Origin: Rhizopus arrhizus
Lineage: Eukaryota > Mucoromycota > Mucoromycetes > Mucorales > Rhizopodaceae
DNA length: 64,000 bases
Direction: 5' to 3'
Assembly: GCA_024220505.1 (NCBI GenBank)
Contig: JAKZZE010000011.1
Coordinates: 558,001 to 622,000 of the forward strand
A program made the translations under genes and the position numbers. Numbering within the stretch: the stretch's first letter is position 1; each line of letters starts with the position of its first letter. A model generated the notes under the pieces. It was not told the origin of the DNA, did no database searches, and saw only the letters and a list, made by a program, of their open reading frames with translations. Positions 35,596 through 47,838 of the stretch are shown in pieces.

Positions 35596-36939
35596 TGTTT
35601 TCGTCTTGAGAAAAAAAAGTTTTTTTTTAAAACGCGTTTGTTTTTTTTTAAAAAAAAAGGGCGATTTAGATTCCGAATAATGCGTTTATCTTTTTATTGA
35701 TTTGATGAAATAGGGCAAAGCAAACAAAGAAATATTTACGCTTGTAATTTATGATTAGGGCAGAAATGAAGATATTTCACATGTAATTTCATTGTTGTCA
35801 CTCATACAGTAAAATCAAAATATGAAAAGCAATAGAAAAAAGACAAGAAAGTTGTATGGCTAATCAAATCAATGTCATTGAGTTTATTTGGAAATTTTTC
35901 AAAACTAGCAAAGAACAGATTATGACCCCAATTATAGATGAAATACCAAAAAAAAGAAGAGACTTTCGCAGGTAGTGTAAAAAGATATCGTCCAAGAGTA
36001 TAAGTCAAAGCTCCAACCTTTGGTGTGTTTGTATGCAGAAGGGATCACAAAAAAGAACAATTACTTGCTCGGCTCAGATCCATGCAAGCCTAAGCTAACC
36101 ATTTTATTTTGGTGACCTAATACAACAATACAATGCTCCATTAGCAACAAAACTAGGATTTTTCTCCCCTTGAAACCACGGGAGAGTATTTCCTTGTAGG
36201 TATAATATAATTCAAGGTCTAAAAACAAGATGAGCAATTAGAATAAAAAAAAAAGCCTATATGTTTGTTTTTTTTTTTACCAGATTTGTTGGTATCATAG
36301 TATTATCATTTCTTTCAGCTACAATCTTTAATTCACTCTGTCGGTAGGCATGTTCACTTAATCAGCTGGAATGAAATAAAGATTTTAAAAATAAACCTTG
36401 TTATTATTCTTACACGCAAATTTATCACTCCCACCTACACCTACTTTTTTTAATCCTTTTTTTTTTTCCAAGCTGCGCGAAGGGTTCTAAAATTCTTTTT
36501 TTGGTCGTCTTTAATTTTTTTATTGGCATTACTGATGAATTCCGATACAAGGAGTTGTATAATAGTGAACACAAAGGTATACTTTCAAATTCGCTGAATG
36601 TTTTTGTTTGAAAGAGGATAGAGATCATGAGCACACCTTCTCTACTCTCATAATTTAATTATTTGGTATTGCTCTGAAAACTATGTATAAACAATAGCAA
36701 AAATTAGAAACACACTAGCGAGAATGACTTGTTTGATCCAAGTTTGATGTAAACATGTCGTATAATAATATGTCTTGCCTTTATAATCTCCATTGTCTAT
36801 ATATAAAAACAAAAGGGTCTATTGTAGAGCCCTACTTGAACACCATTTGTTAACGACTGTGGTAAAATAAAGTGATATTGTTCAAATAACATGATATTAC
36901 GTGAAGATGATCCTGTCAGAAACTTGAATATGCCAAAAC

Positions 36940-36983
<44 letters not shown>

Positions 36984-38094
36984 AGCCGATGATTTTTTTT
37001 CTTTGCAAATGACTACACAAAGCTCAGTTATAAGGCAGTTTTGGATATTAAACGGATCGGTACCCGTCAAACAGCTCCCGAGTATATTCTGCAAATAGAG
37101 ATCTTTAGTGTTATTACGGGTACAAGTCTACATATTAGATGCATTTTAAAACCATTTGAACCCTTACTTGTCAATTTGGTAAGTGAATGGTAAGTTTGTC
37201 CAAAAATTTTGGATGAATTCAAATCGTACATGATTGTCTATTTAACGTAGCTCGGGCTCTCATTTGAAAAGATGTCTGGTACGATACGGATACAAGGACT
37301 GTGATAAAAGAACCACAAAAAGTATTTGTACCATCCAACTTCCATATATATCGAAAAGACAGGCACATCAGTTAGTGGCGTGGTCATTTTCTCAAGATTT
37401 CAAGGTTATGGTGAAAGAAAACGTACTGAGGCTGAGATAATTGTGTATTTGCTGATGGTAGCAAGAAACTCAACCAGTTAAAAGACAGGAAAGATGGAAG
37501 AGAGAGAAAAAGGAAAAAACGAGAGCAAGGGTATGTTTGTTATTTACTTTTTAAAAAAACAAGTCATCTTCTCAAAACCACTTTTAATAATGGATCCAAG
37601 TTTGTGGATGGCAACAAAGTTGCTCTAATCACTTTTAGAGATGTCATGTTTACTATAGGCACGAGGAGAAAAGTAACCTTGCTTCGAGATAGGGAGTGAT
37701 ACTAAAAAAAAAAAAAATACAAACAACCGCTTAAGCTTGTTCTATTTGCTTAAGGTTATCATTGGGATGACTTGGTCAGCAATTGAAGAAGCAAAATGTC
37801 AAGAGTTGGCTTATGAAAATTACAAGATGTGATGACTGTGCAGTAGAAATGCAGTTGGCTTATACTTGCACTGGTTGAATACATGTACTCATCTTTGTGT
37901 GAGCCAATAAAACAGGTTGAGTGATTATAGTGTAACTACACTGCAAAAACTTTATTTTTCTTGGCAATTTAAGCTAGATTCATAATGCATACGAGTGTTA
38001 TATACTTTATTATAATTAATACTTTTTGTTATAAAAAGTGGAAGATGATACAAAAATGAATGAATAAGGGAAGGAAGGGAAAAGAATGAATAAC
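35596..38094. other. 2.5 kb without a confident gene
   Basis: AT-rich, with a 39-nt T-run at 36941-36979. One odd open frame without an ATG runs 37436-37699 on the plus strand (88 codons, with ADGSKKLNQLKDRKDG and FVDGNKVALITF). A second patch at about 37003-37200 reads SYKAVLDIKRIGTRQTAPEY. Both look like remnants of unknown coding elements; neither can be extended. Confidence 0.4.
36941..36979. repeat. Uninterrupted poly(T), 39 nt
   Basis: A pure thymine run in a gene-poor region; possibly the tail of an unrecognised minus-strand retroposon, but no target duplication was found around it. Confidence 0.85.
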
Positions 38095-39853
38095 TTAATT
38101 GGTATAACTAGAATCCCTTGAAGAAAGCGATTTATTACTTTCATGAATAGATGAAGGTTGACTACTAGCAATTGCAAGATTTCTTTTAGGTATTCTTTCT
38201 TGAATTCTTTTTTGTGTTTCTTGTGCTAATAAAATAATATGAGTTTATATCATTCGTCGTGATATTGATTTACCTTGTTTCATCATCGCTATCCTATCTA
38301 AATGTCCAATCACAAAATTCAATCCATCAATCCAGACTTTTCTTTCCTCTTCTGAACCAACATAAAGTACAATAGCTGATGTGGTACCAACAAAGGTTGT
38401 ATTCAAGTTGTCTATACCCGAGACGGAAGGTATCAGCTCAATACAGTGTGCAATGCCACCTGCTTCTTCCTTGGACAAAGCACGTACCCTGACTCTGTCT
38501 AATGTCAGATGGCCCTTGTAAATGAGACGATCTTTTTGTTCAACATGTTTGACAAACACTAACATGTCTGTAAATAGTATATATCTCCTTTCTTCGCCCA
38601 GTGAACGCGAACTGACTGTGACTCGGGAGAGATTGCCTTGTAAGACAAGCCTTCTCTCTGCTCTTACATTAAATGGAGCATCCACAAGGCTTTGGTGTAT
38701 TTTTACTACTTTGTCTACATTGTGTACATCACGTAACCTATTTATAAAGAATAAGTTAAAAATAAAATAAGGGGGTGACTGATTTATATCAAGAATCCTG
38801 TACCTTTCTTCCAAAGATTGTCTGAATTGTACAATCCACTGTTTACATTTTAGTAGTCCACTATAATCCGGGTGCAAGTGTGGTGTTAGATCCGATAGCT
38901 GAGAAATGATTTCAAAATAACGATGAACACAGGTTGTTGGCAATTGTAACAACGAAAGTAAATTGGTTCCAGTCAATGTCTTTTGAGTGGCCTAGAAGAA
39001 AAGATGATTTAGCAAAAGGAAAAAGGAAATGGATTGTTGTCTTTTTACTTGCATCGAGAAATTTTTTAAAAGGTTGATATCTTGTGAGTCTATCATACGT
39101 TGTCAGACAAATATCATAATTATTGAGGTAAACACGATAGATCTCTAAATGATGAAACTAGAAAGAATAGTTTAATATACAAAATAATTCAAGACTTGAA
39201 CTTTTTATACCAATGATTGAAATATATCAGATATGATTTGAGATGGACCCCAAATCTTCATTCTATTTTGCTTATCAGATATGCAATATCATACAACAGT
39301 AGATGTTTTACCTTTCATTTAATCTTTTTAAATTATCTTGGTGAAATTCAACTAATTCTTCATAATTAGCAAATAACCAACGATACTCTCTCTCTGTACA
39401 AATCGTCTTTTTCATTCCTAAAAATCCAAAAGTGGAATGTTTTGTGTTCTTTAGGACGTCTAAAAAGGACTGTTTCACCAACAAGAGTGAATTTGAATAG
39501 CTCGTTTCTGATTTGATCAGTGTATTGACCACCATTTCTCTATTCCGATGCATGTATTCGTGGTCTGTGAATCAAAATAAAAAAATTAGTCAATGAAACT
39601 CCTGACATGTGTATCATCCTATACCTAACAAGGTTTCATCCACATCACCCACATCATAATCCACCACATCAATATCAGTTGTTTCTCCCATAATCATCGA
39701 ATCACTCAAAAAATGAATAGCAGAAGATGCACTTGAAGGGTGATCGATACTAGAGAAAGATGAGGCTGTCATCATTTCACTAGGGGTAAAAGTACTCGAA
39801 CTTGCAAAGCTTCCTCTTGGACTGTGAAATGATTTACTATTGTTGTATTTCAT
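38095..39853 (-). CDS. RhoGEF (Dbl-homology plus PH domain), 473 aa
   Basis: Promotes GDP/GTP exchange on a Rho-family GTPase, hence polarity, actin or cell-wall control at the membrane. Seven exons: 39625-39853, 39312-39564, 39211-39262, 39053-39157, 38804-38991, 38274-38737 and 38095-38225. A Ser-rich N-terminus (residues 1-70) precedes the DH domain, about 85-270: VVNTLIKSETSYSNSLLLVK, GPSQIISDIFQSLFHHLEIY, TGTNLLSLLQLPTTCVHRYF. The PH domain (about 300-420) has VRAERRLVLQGNL, YILFTDMLVFVKH and RKVWIDGLNFVI. Intron 4 appears to use GCAAGT..AG, a GC donor; without it the FLDATQK junction is out of frame. The protein is short for a fungal RhoGEF and lacks a visible CNH or other targeting domain. 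Confidence 0.88.
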
Positions 39854-40434
39854 TGCTAAATAGTCCTTTTCTATAAAGGATTAAAAAGAAAGAAGAAAGA
39901 AAAGCTTTAATAAAGTCAAGAAGAAAAGAGAGAAAGAGAAAGAATGGAATCAATTACAGTTTAAAGAAAAGAAAAAAAAAAAAAAAAAAAAAAAAAAGAG
40001 AGAGAGGAGGTTTTTGAATGTAGCATTAAGAATATTGTGATACGTTGTATATAAGAAAACGCTTATTCTTTATCACGTAAGACATTTTTCATTTGTTACA
40101 CTTCAGCTTCTTTATTAATATTTATCTATAAGCTATTTGATATCATCAATCCTCATTCTTTCTTCTCCTTTTACTTTATCTCATCCTTTTGCTCCTTAAT
40201 AAAAAAAAGCCAATGATCAAGTAAATTCCAAATATTCTGAAACAGCCAATCAAATCACTTGAAATTTGCTAGTCTAAAGGAAAAAAAAAGCAAGTCCTTG
40301 TAAGCTTTTTTTTTCTTTTCCTCTTTCTTTTTTTTTCTATTAACTCGAGGCACATTACGAAAAAAAAAAAAAATAATCTGACAGAAAAAAAAAAAAACAT
40401 TGTCAATAATTATTTTCTTAAACTTTTATAAACT
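39854..40434. other. Divergent intergenic region between the RhoGEF and DOA10-like genes
   Basis: Shared upstream region of two divergently transcribed genes. It contains purine-rich DNA on the RhoGEF side (with a 29-nt A-run near 39969-39997) and several C/T-rich patches (40140-40200, 40305-40340) on the other side, consistent with two leader-type tracts. Confidence 0.45.
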
Positions 40435-43400
40435 ATGGATGATGACCAAGGTATTGAGCTAGTCATGCTTGCTTGATTGAATTAATTTTTTTTTTTGTAT
40501 AGAAATTTGTAGGGTTTGTAGAAGTGAATCTACGCCTGACCATCCGCTATATCATCCTTGTAAATGTTCTGGAAGCATTCGTTTTGTTCATGAAGACTGG
40601 TAAGCAAAAGCTCCTTTTAGACATTCTCCCTCTTTCTCACTTGTAATATAGTCTAATAGAATGGTTATCCCACAGCAGAAAAAAGTAAGGAGAGAGAGAG
40701 AGAGAGAGGAATACAAAAAGCGAGAAATTAGTTTATTTTTAATTAACATAATTAACCAGATATTGTGAATTATGTGACCATCCATTCAAATTCTCACCTA
40801 TTTATCGAGAAGATATGCCAGAAAGAGTACCGATGCTTGTATTCTGTTCACAATTGATTCACCGATCAATGTCCTTTTTGAAAACCCTGCTGAGAGCATT
40901 GACCGTTGTATTCGTCTGGCTTGTCATCTTGCCTAGTTTTACACTTTGGACTTGGCGATTTTATTTTTGGAGTGGTGAACATATCGGATTTAATACGATT
41001 TCAACCCATAATACAACATCTACTGAAGAAAAAACATTAGCCCCTAGTGCACTAAAGTAAGTGATGAACAATGGAGGTTTTATTTGTTATTAAACTTTAT
41101 TTGAACATCAGGAGCTTCTTGAGTGATTGTCTTGAGGGACAAATCATTACTGCTTTTGTGATTATTATATTTGTAGCAGCCTATTTATTTAGAGAATGGG
41201 TGATGCAAAATTTACCTGCAGACGATAATCATCAACAACAGCCAGTGGTAGAACCAGTGCTTCAAAGAGGTGATGAACAGCAGCAATTAGTACAAGAGCA
41301 AGTAGCGATTGATACTTTATTAAATGCTATGCAAGTAATTAACCCACCTGAAAGAAGAGACCCAGAACATGAATATATTCATCACTTGGAACATCAATTG
41401 GGTGGAATAAGAAATGAAATAGACAATGAATTAAATTCAAGACATCAAGAAAGTGCTGTGCACAATAATAATGATTACCATGATAACGATGAAGAAGAGA
41501 ATGAGGAAGAAGAAGATTTAGCCGAAGAAGAATTAGATCATGACGCATTTTTACGTATGTTTAATGAGCACATCAATAGAAGACGTGAAGAATTGATTCA
41601 AAGAGACATGATCCTTGCACAACTGGACAGACCAGAATTGAACCCTGAGCCTCCAGTGGCAGCACCAGCACCTAACAATAATCATGCGGCTGTGGAAGAA
41701 AATGAGGAACCGTTTGAGGTGGCGGATGACATGAACGGTGTATTAGAAGCTATCGGTATGCGTGGTAATCCATGGATGCTAGTACAAAACTCTGTCTTGA
41801 TGTCCCTCATGATCAGTTTATGTCTCGGTCTGGCTGTCTGGATTCCCTATGTTGTTGGACGGCTGATGATCATGATTCGACCCATCAGTTTCATAGAGAC
41901 ACCGATTTATATCTTGAGATTCATCACTGATCCTCTGGTTGATTTTATATTGGATACTTGCATTCCTTCTATTTGGTCTATTGCAGAGCCTTATTGGAAA
42001 CAGATGACACCTCAATCAATTCAATCCGATCTTCAACTGATTTATCAATTCTTTTTAAAGGAAGCTGTGAGTTCTACAGCCGTTATTGACCAGTCGACAG
42101 ATGGCATGATTGATTGGAATTTGATTCAAAGCAAGATTGAGACCACAGGTAGTATGGCTTTAGAGAGATGGCATCAATTTGCCTTGGGCCAAACAGCACT
42201 TGATCGCACGATATGCATCTTGATGGGTTATTTTGTTTTTATTTGTTTGGGCTCTTGGTATTTAGCACACGGTAAACGTAGGATGTCAGCCGTTCAAGAC
42301 CTCATTCGACAACAAGGCATCTTTTTAAAGGTTCTGTTTTTCATCGTCATCGAACTCGTCGTATTTCCTACTGTCTGTGGTTTCTTGCTGGATTTTGCCA
42401 CTTTACCTCTCTTTGTGAATGCGTCGATTGAGACACGATACGGATTTCACCTCAAGAGTCCTTACTCATCCTACTTTTTACACTGGTTTCTTGGTACGGG
42501 TGTCTTGTTTTATTTTGCCATCTTTATCACTGTCAGTCGAGAGATCATTCGTCCTGGTGTGATGTGGTTCGTACGTGACCCGAACGATCCTCAATTCCAT
42601 CCTGTTCAAGAGATGGTTGAGAGACCGTTTAGGAATTTACTGTACAAGATCAGTCAATCAGCCTTGATGTATTCCACTATGCTTGTCTTTGGTGTAGGCA
42701 CAGTGACTTATACTTTGGCCATGACGGGTGTAGTCTTTCCACTTCGATTACCATTCAATAAGCCACTGTCAACACTTGCACTGGATTTATTAGCCGTCCA
42801 GTTCTTGCTTCCTCCACTTGTACAACTCGTCAATCCACGTGAGAATTCAAAAAAGGCTTTGGCTATTTGGTGGCATTTTGCTTGTCGTCAGTTGAGGTTG
42901 ACATCATTCATGTTTAATGAACGTCAACCAGATGAAGAAGGACATCATGTTCGAAAGAGTTGGAAAGCGATTGTTTTTAGAAAGAAGGCAAAGATTTCTG
43001 AAGATGAATATTCAGAAGTAGCGATTGATGATGAAAGCAGTGATGTTGTGTTTCAAAAGGATGGTATGTTGGTACGTGTACCTAAATATGACAGTGTGCC
43101 TGTGGATCCAAAACGTCGTATGCTGGTTCCAGTAGATCCTGTTACATTAGAAGCGATTGATGAAGAAGAAAGAAGAAGAGGACATCCTGCGGCTGCAGAT
43201 ACAGGAGATGAAGCACAATCGACCATTGTTGTCTATATTCCTCCTCATTTTAAACTTAGAGTAAGTGAAATGGATGAAAAGCGGGTTGCTAACTTGAATG
43301 ATTAGACAATCTTGTTCTTGCTGTTTATGTGGCTTTTTATTTCTTTATCGGTTTGTTCTGTGACTGTTGTGCCTTGTAAGTAAGATGAGAGAGAGAGAGT

Positions 43401-44318
43401 CGAATGGGATGTCTTACGTTAGATAAAGTACTTGTAGGAAGATTACTTTTTAAGAACTATCTTGCACCCCATGTTGATGTTGTGAATGATTTATATTCTT
43501 TTGCTCTTGGATTCTATCTTATGGTTGGTATCAGTCTGATCACTTGCTGGCTTCACTCACTATTGGTTGACTATGAATCAAATGGTTTCGATCTCAATGG
43601 GCTGATGGATTATACAAAAAGAAAGGTTGAAAAGGTAAGTTGAAGGATGAGTGAATGCTGTTTTGTTGATGTTGTGTAGGCAAGTCGATGTCTTTATCTG
43701 ATTTTTACATTTGCTGTGATGATTCCACTTTTGTTGGGAGTATCTGTTGATTTATTTGTGTTTATGCCGATAAGATCTTACTATTCAAAAGAGATTGTGA
43801 TTCATTTATCGCAGGTATTTATGATGAATGATAGATGATAGACTTGTATTAATCCCTAATAGAATTGGTCTTTTGGTATTGTTTATATGAGTATATTTTA
43901 TCAAGTCATCAGTTTGTTACCTACACAAAATAGGATTCGAGTTTATTTGGATTCAGTCTTTGGTAATCATCTGTTGGAAGCAGATTTAGAGGCTGTGACA
44001 CGAAAAATCATTGTGCCTGTGACGATGACTACGATACTTTTTATTATCCTGCCTGGTATTCTATCATGGATTCTACTTCAAATGACAGGTAATATTTAAT
44101 AAAATAGAAAATATGAGACTTATTGTAAAATAGGTTCACAAGATGATGGTTCAGTTCAGTTATTAGTCATCAGATACACTTATCCAACTTTGTTTTGTTT
44201 GATGATTACAATCTTGTTCAGTTTTGTTACAAAGAAATTATTCAAAATGTGGATGAAGGCAGTAAGGGATGATACTTATTTAATAGGAAAGAAACTACAT
44301 AATTTGGATGATTTATAA
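40435..44318 (+). CDS. DOA10/SSM4 (MARCH6)-like RING-CH E3 ubiquitin ligase
   Basis: An ER and inner-nuclear-membrane ligase of the ERAD-C pathway. Ten exons: 40435-40450, 40503-40599, 40652-40684, 40760-41056, 41112-43260, 43306-43375, 43423-43634, 43680-43814, 43863-44088 and 44134-44318; 1139 aa. The RING-CH finger comes first: [20 protein letters not shown], then KYCELC. Many membrane segments follow, the first around [18 protein letters not shown]. Residues about 150-320 are an acidic, Gln-rich loop. A large middle block contains the conserved TD-like transmembrane region, with more TM helices in the small 3' exons. The intron at 43261-43305 is in frame with a TAG at its end, so an unspliced reading stops falsely there. 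Somewhat shorter than yeast Doa10 (about 1320). Confidence 0.93.
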
Positions 44319-44654
44319 CAAAAAAAATGTATAAAAAGAGAAAGAAAAAGAGAAAGATTGGGTTGTCTTGTATAAATTTTCAATTAATAAAAATATATAA
44401 AAAAAAAAAAAAAAAGTGAGTACAATGTGTACCCTCTTCTCGTGATATGAACTGTTTTGAAAACAAAGATGAATGATGGGAATTAAGAAAAGGGGAATAA
44501 AGAAAATGAGGAATGAAGCATGTTGAATAGATGAAGCACAGTCTTTTTTTTTTTTTTTTTTTTATTTTTTCTTTATTTTATTTTATTTTTTTCTTTATTT
44601 TTTATGTGTAATATTCACAGTAGGGCCCCATGACTCTAAGAGAAATAAAGTTAT
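44319..44654. other. Intergenic with homopolymer runs
   Basis: 3' flank of the DOA10-like gene (AATAAA near 44385) followed by T-rich DNA. Confidence 0.4.
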
Positions 44655-44722
44655 AAACAATGCATTTGCTTTTTTTTCTTCTTTTCTTTTTTCTTCTTTC
44701 GTTCTCTCTTTTTCTTTATAAA
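44655..44722 (+). promoter_or_regulatory. C/T-rich tract abutting a start codon
   Basis: About 60 nt of almost only T and C end at the ATG at 44723. In frame it would encode a Phe/Leu-rich 'signal peptide' from an ATG at 44660, which I regard as an artefact of the tract. Confidence 0.55.
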
Positions 44723-45112
44723 ATGAGTGCTGGACCTAAATTAAGTGTGATGCATTATAATATCCAAGACACATTTCAATACCGACGATTGTTATCACCT
44801 CCTTCTTATATTCAACAACAACCAACAATAACATCCACCACAAAATCATTTACATGGCTTGTATTCATGAATGAAAAATGGGTTCCATTTGATCCAATCA
44901 ATCAAACTAAACTAGAACAAACATTAACATTAGGAGGCACATTTGTAGACATCACCGACTCTCATTTTCCTCACGTAAACAGAGTCCGAGTCTTTCCAAA
45001 AAATAATTACCTGAGTTATCTTGGAGTCAAGTATCGGTTATCGCGAATTATGCAACCAGATGCTTATTTGGATCATGTGGGTGTTGCTCAGGCAAATGAT
45101 ATGATTTATTAA
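44723..45112 (+). CDS. Small protein with possible WWE-like fold (129 aa)
   Basis: Single exon. I start at ATG 44723 (MSAGPKLSVMHYNIQDTFQY) rather than 44660 because the intervening codons are the C/T-rich leader. The core has WLVFMNEKWVPFDPINQTKL, a Gly-Gly turn, then VDITDSHFPHVNRVRVFPKN and YLGVKYRLSRIMQPDA. The Trp/Trp spacing and strand-rich pattern resemble WWE or DDHD-phospholipase N-terminal modules, which bind ADP-ribose derivatives or partners, but this is a weak, pattern-level resemblance. It is probably cytosolic. An AATAAA near 45158 follows. Confidence 0.6.
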   Translation: MSAGPKLSVMHYNIQDTFQYRRLLSPPSYIQQQPTITSTTKSFTWLVFMNEKWVPFDPINQTKLEQTLTLGGTFVDITDSHFPHVNRVRVFPKNNYLSYLGVKYRLSRIMQPDAYLDHVGVAQANDMIY

Positions 45113-45639
45113 TTATTTTGTATTTTACAATAGACTTTTATATAAAAGACTGTATGAAATAAATTTCTATTTTAAATGAATATCAGCCTTCTATTTATCA
45201 CTTGATTCAACTCTACACACGGGATATCAACACCTGATTAACCCATCTTTGTTTCCTTTTTTTTTTTTTCCTCTTTGCTTGGATAAACTTTGATCCAAAT
45301 ATATTTTTTTTTTTTTTTTTTGCATAGAAAAAAAAAAATAGAAAAACGTGGCAAAGAGTTGGTACAACATTAAGAAAAGCGTGCGTCTATTTCAAATCGA
45401 GCATCTCGTATCTCATTGGATGACTTAAACTCTTCATGGCGTCATAGAAGCGAATGGACCAACAACAAACATAAAAAAGGGGTTGTTTGTCAGAAAGGTT
45501 GCTTTTCCATGTGCTTTAAAAAAACGTGTCAAGGGCCCTTCAAAAAAAAATTTTTATCGATAAAGCGGATTCTTGTCAATAGGATAAATATAGTATAAAA
45601 GGGTTATTGAAAGCATAAGAAGGGTTTGATTCAATCCAT

Positions 45640-45738
45640 TTTTCTTTTTTTTTTCTTGTTCACTTTCTTTTTTTTTCTCTTTTTTTTTTTTTTTTCTCTT
45701 TTCTTTTTCCTCTATTTTCATCTATTATCCTTTAAATC
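45640..45738 (+). promoter_or_regulatory. C/T-rich tract upstream of the Zn2Cys6 gene
   Basis: Nearly unbroken T/C sequence for about 80 nt before ATG 45739, of the same character as those before 20585 and 44723. Confidence 0.5.
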
Positions 45739-46421
45739 ATGTCTATGCAATATAACGATATCATCACAACTACTTTTAAGAATCAACAACAAAAACCTAT
45801 TGAAAAACCTATTGAAAAACCTAAGCGTAAGCAGGTGAAAAATGCTTGTGGTAAAAAGAATTAAAAAATAAAGTGAATAAAAACAAAAATTAATTTTTAC
45901 TAGTCAACTGTCAAAAGGCTTGTAAAAAGTGTGATGATGGCAGACCCTGTAATCGTTGTATTAAACTCGGGTTGACAGCCACCTGTCGTGATTCGGATCG
46001 TAAAGAGCGCAAGAAGGGAGTAAAGCGTGGACCTTATAAAAAACGTCAAGTATACAATAAGGATCAACCTGTTTATCCTAAATTAACAGAGGAATTAATG
46101 GTACCAAGTCAAATACAATTTCCAGATTTGATGGGTTATACCCAACCTATATCTCCCGCCAATAGTTTCACTTCTTCTTCATCGGATGAAACGTTACACT
46201 TTGCATATGGATACACAGATAATTACTACCCAACGATTGGAGAAGATAACTATTGGGAAACAACTCAATTAGAAAAGTTATTATCCATGCCAATTGAACA
46301 ACACTACGAACTCAATCTGTTGGAAGGTCCTTCTTATTGGTATCCTGTTCATTCATCACCCATTCAACAACCATCATTCATCGATTACAATATACCACTT
46401 CAATTCAATCAATGGTCATAA
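45739..46421 (+). CDS. Zn(II)2Cys6 transcription factor (209 aa)
   Basis: Two exons, 45739-45850 and 45904-46421. The N-terminus has a short duplicated KPIEKPIEKPK stretch, then the six-cysteine binuclear cluster across the splice junction: ACVNCQKACKKCDD, PCNRCIKLGL, then TC. A very basic linker ERKKGVKRGPYKKRQ follows and would add DNA contacts and nuclear import. The rest is Gln/Tyr/Pro-rich and probably an activation region. It is small, with no fungal-TF middle homology domain. A C/T-rich leader precedes it. The target pathway cannot be read from the sequence. Confidence 0.88.
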
Positions 46422-47799
46422 AAAAAAAGCATTCAATTGCATTCAACATCTCTTTCTTATAGAACTTTACATCTTCTTTATCTATGACAGCACACATTTC
46501 AACTTATGCATCCTTTTCTTTTTCTTTTTTTTTTTTTTCATGTTCAAGCCTTTCTTTTTTATGATTTTCTTTTTACTATGTCACACAACATTCATATGCT
46601 TTCATTACAAATAAAGTTTATGCTTACTTTTTTAAAAAATATATTCTCAAAAGTTACAATCATTTCCTTCTTTGAATTATCTCACAGGTCGATTAAAAAC
46701 CTGGTTCACTCACTTTTATTTTTGTTGAAACCATTGGATTTGAAAGCATAATCTATGAAAAAGTACGTTGGCTTGACACACATTAAGTTTTCACTTGTTC
46801 GAAACGAGGTGTAAGCCATGACTTTTTTAAAAATAATGGGTCGGCTGGCAACCAATAATTTTATTCACTTTATTGTTTTGATAAACGGAACTAAAAGAAA
46901 ATGGTAGGCTAACCAAAAATTATCAATAAAAATCACTTTGGTAGCATCTGTTAGTTAATCAGGATAATTAACCTTTTTGATTTCCGCGTTGCCCCCTTGT
47001 GCGGATCCACCTCATCTAAAGATAGGCATATCGTCTTCTTTACCATCAGCGGATTCAAAGATCTGCATCCCTGATATGATTACAACACGAAAGGGGTTGA
47101 GGTGGATGAGAAAAAAAAAAGTAAAAGGTTTCAAAAAGAAGGTTGAAAGGCAGTGATAGAGCAAATCTCTGTAAACGCTAGATTCAACTGACAAAATTGG
47201 AAAAGAAATCATATATCTTTGAAACCTTTATTCCTAATAAAGTACTCTGCTATTCTCTTTTCGTACCACAGCAGAAAGAAAAAGTCGAGTTGAGTTGGAA
47301 TGTGTATGAAGCCAACAAGCTTCTCATCTTCTTTTACTCTTCTAAATTATGTTTTCAAATCAAATGGTCTCAACAAAAATAAAAGTGAGTGAACTGGGCT
47401 TTTAATCGACCTGTGAAATAATTCAAAGAAGCTGGTATGGACTTGCAAGAATTCCTATTAATAGAAACATAATTCAATTATTCTTATTGTCTTTTTTTGT
47501 AATTTATTTTTTGTTAATTATTCATCGGTTCTTCAAAAAAAAAAAAAAAAATGCTATAACACAAACCTTGGTAACTCATCAACTCTAGAAAAATTCTTTA
47601 ATCAAAAGGAAATCAATGGTCAGCAAGAGAGGGAATGGTTGTTGTCGTAGACTTTTTCTACAGAAAGTTTTATTGAATAAAACGTATGCTCTTTATACAA
47701 ATCAGGAGAAGACTAGATCCTTCAAATTGAAATTCAAATGCTATTTTCCCAACTTGATGCTAAATAGTAGTCTTGATCGGGGATGGCCGCAAGTATGAC

Positions 47800-47838
<39 letters not shown>

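Noticed and set aside
39053..39157. Frameshift in the DH domain of the RhoGEF
   Set aside because: A recount of the line restores LNNYD in frame; only the GC-AG donor remains unusual.
44660..44722. Apparent signal peptide (Phe/Leu-rich) on the 44723 gene
   Set aside because: It is the translation of a C/T-rich tract; the next ATG gives a normal N-terminus, and the same tract type occurs before other genes.
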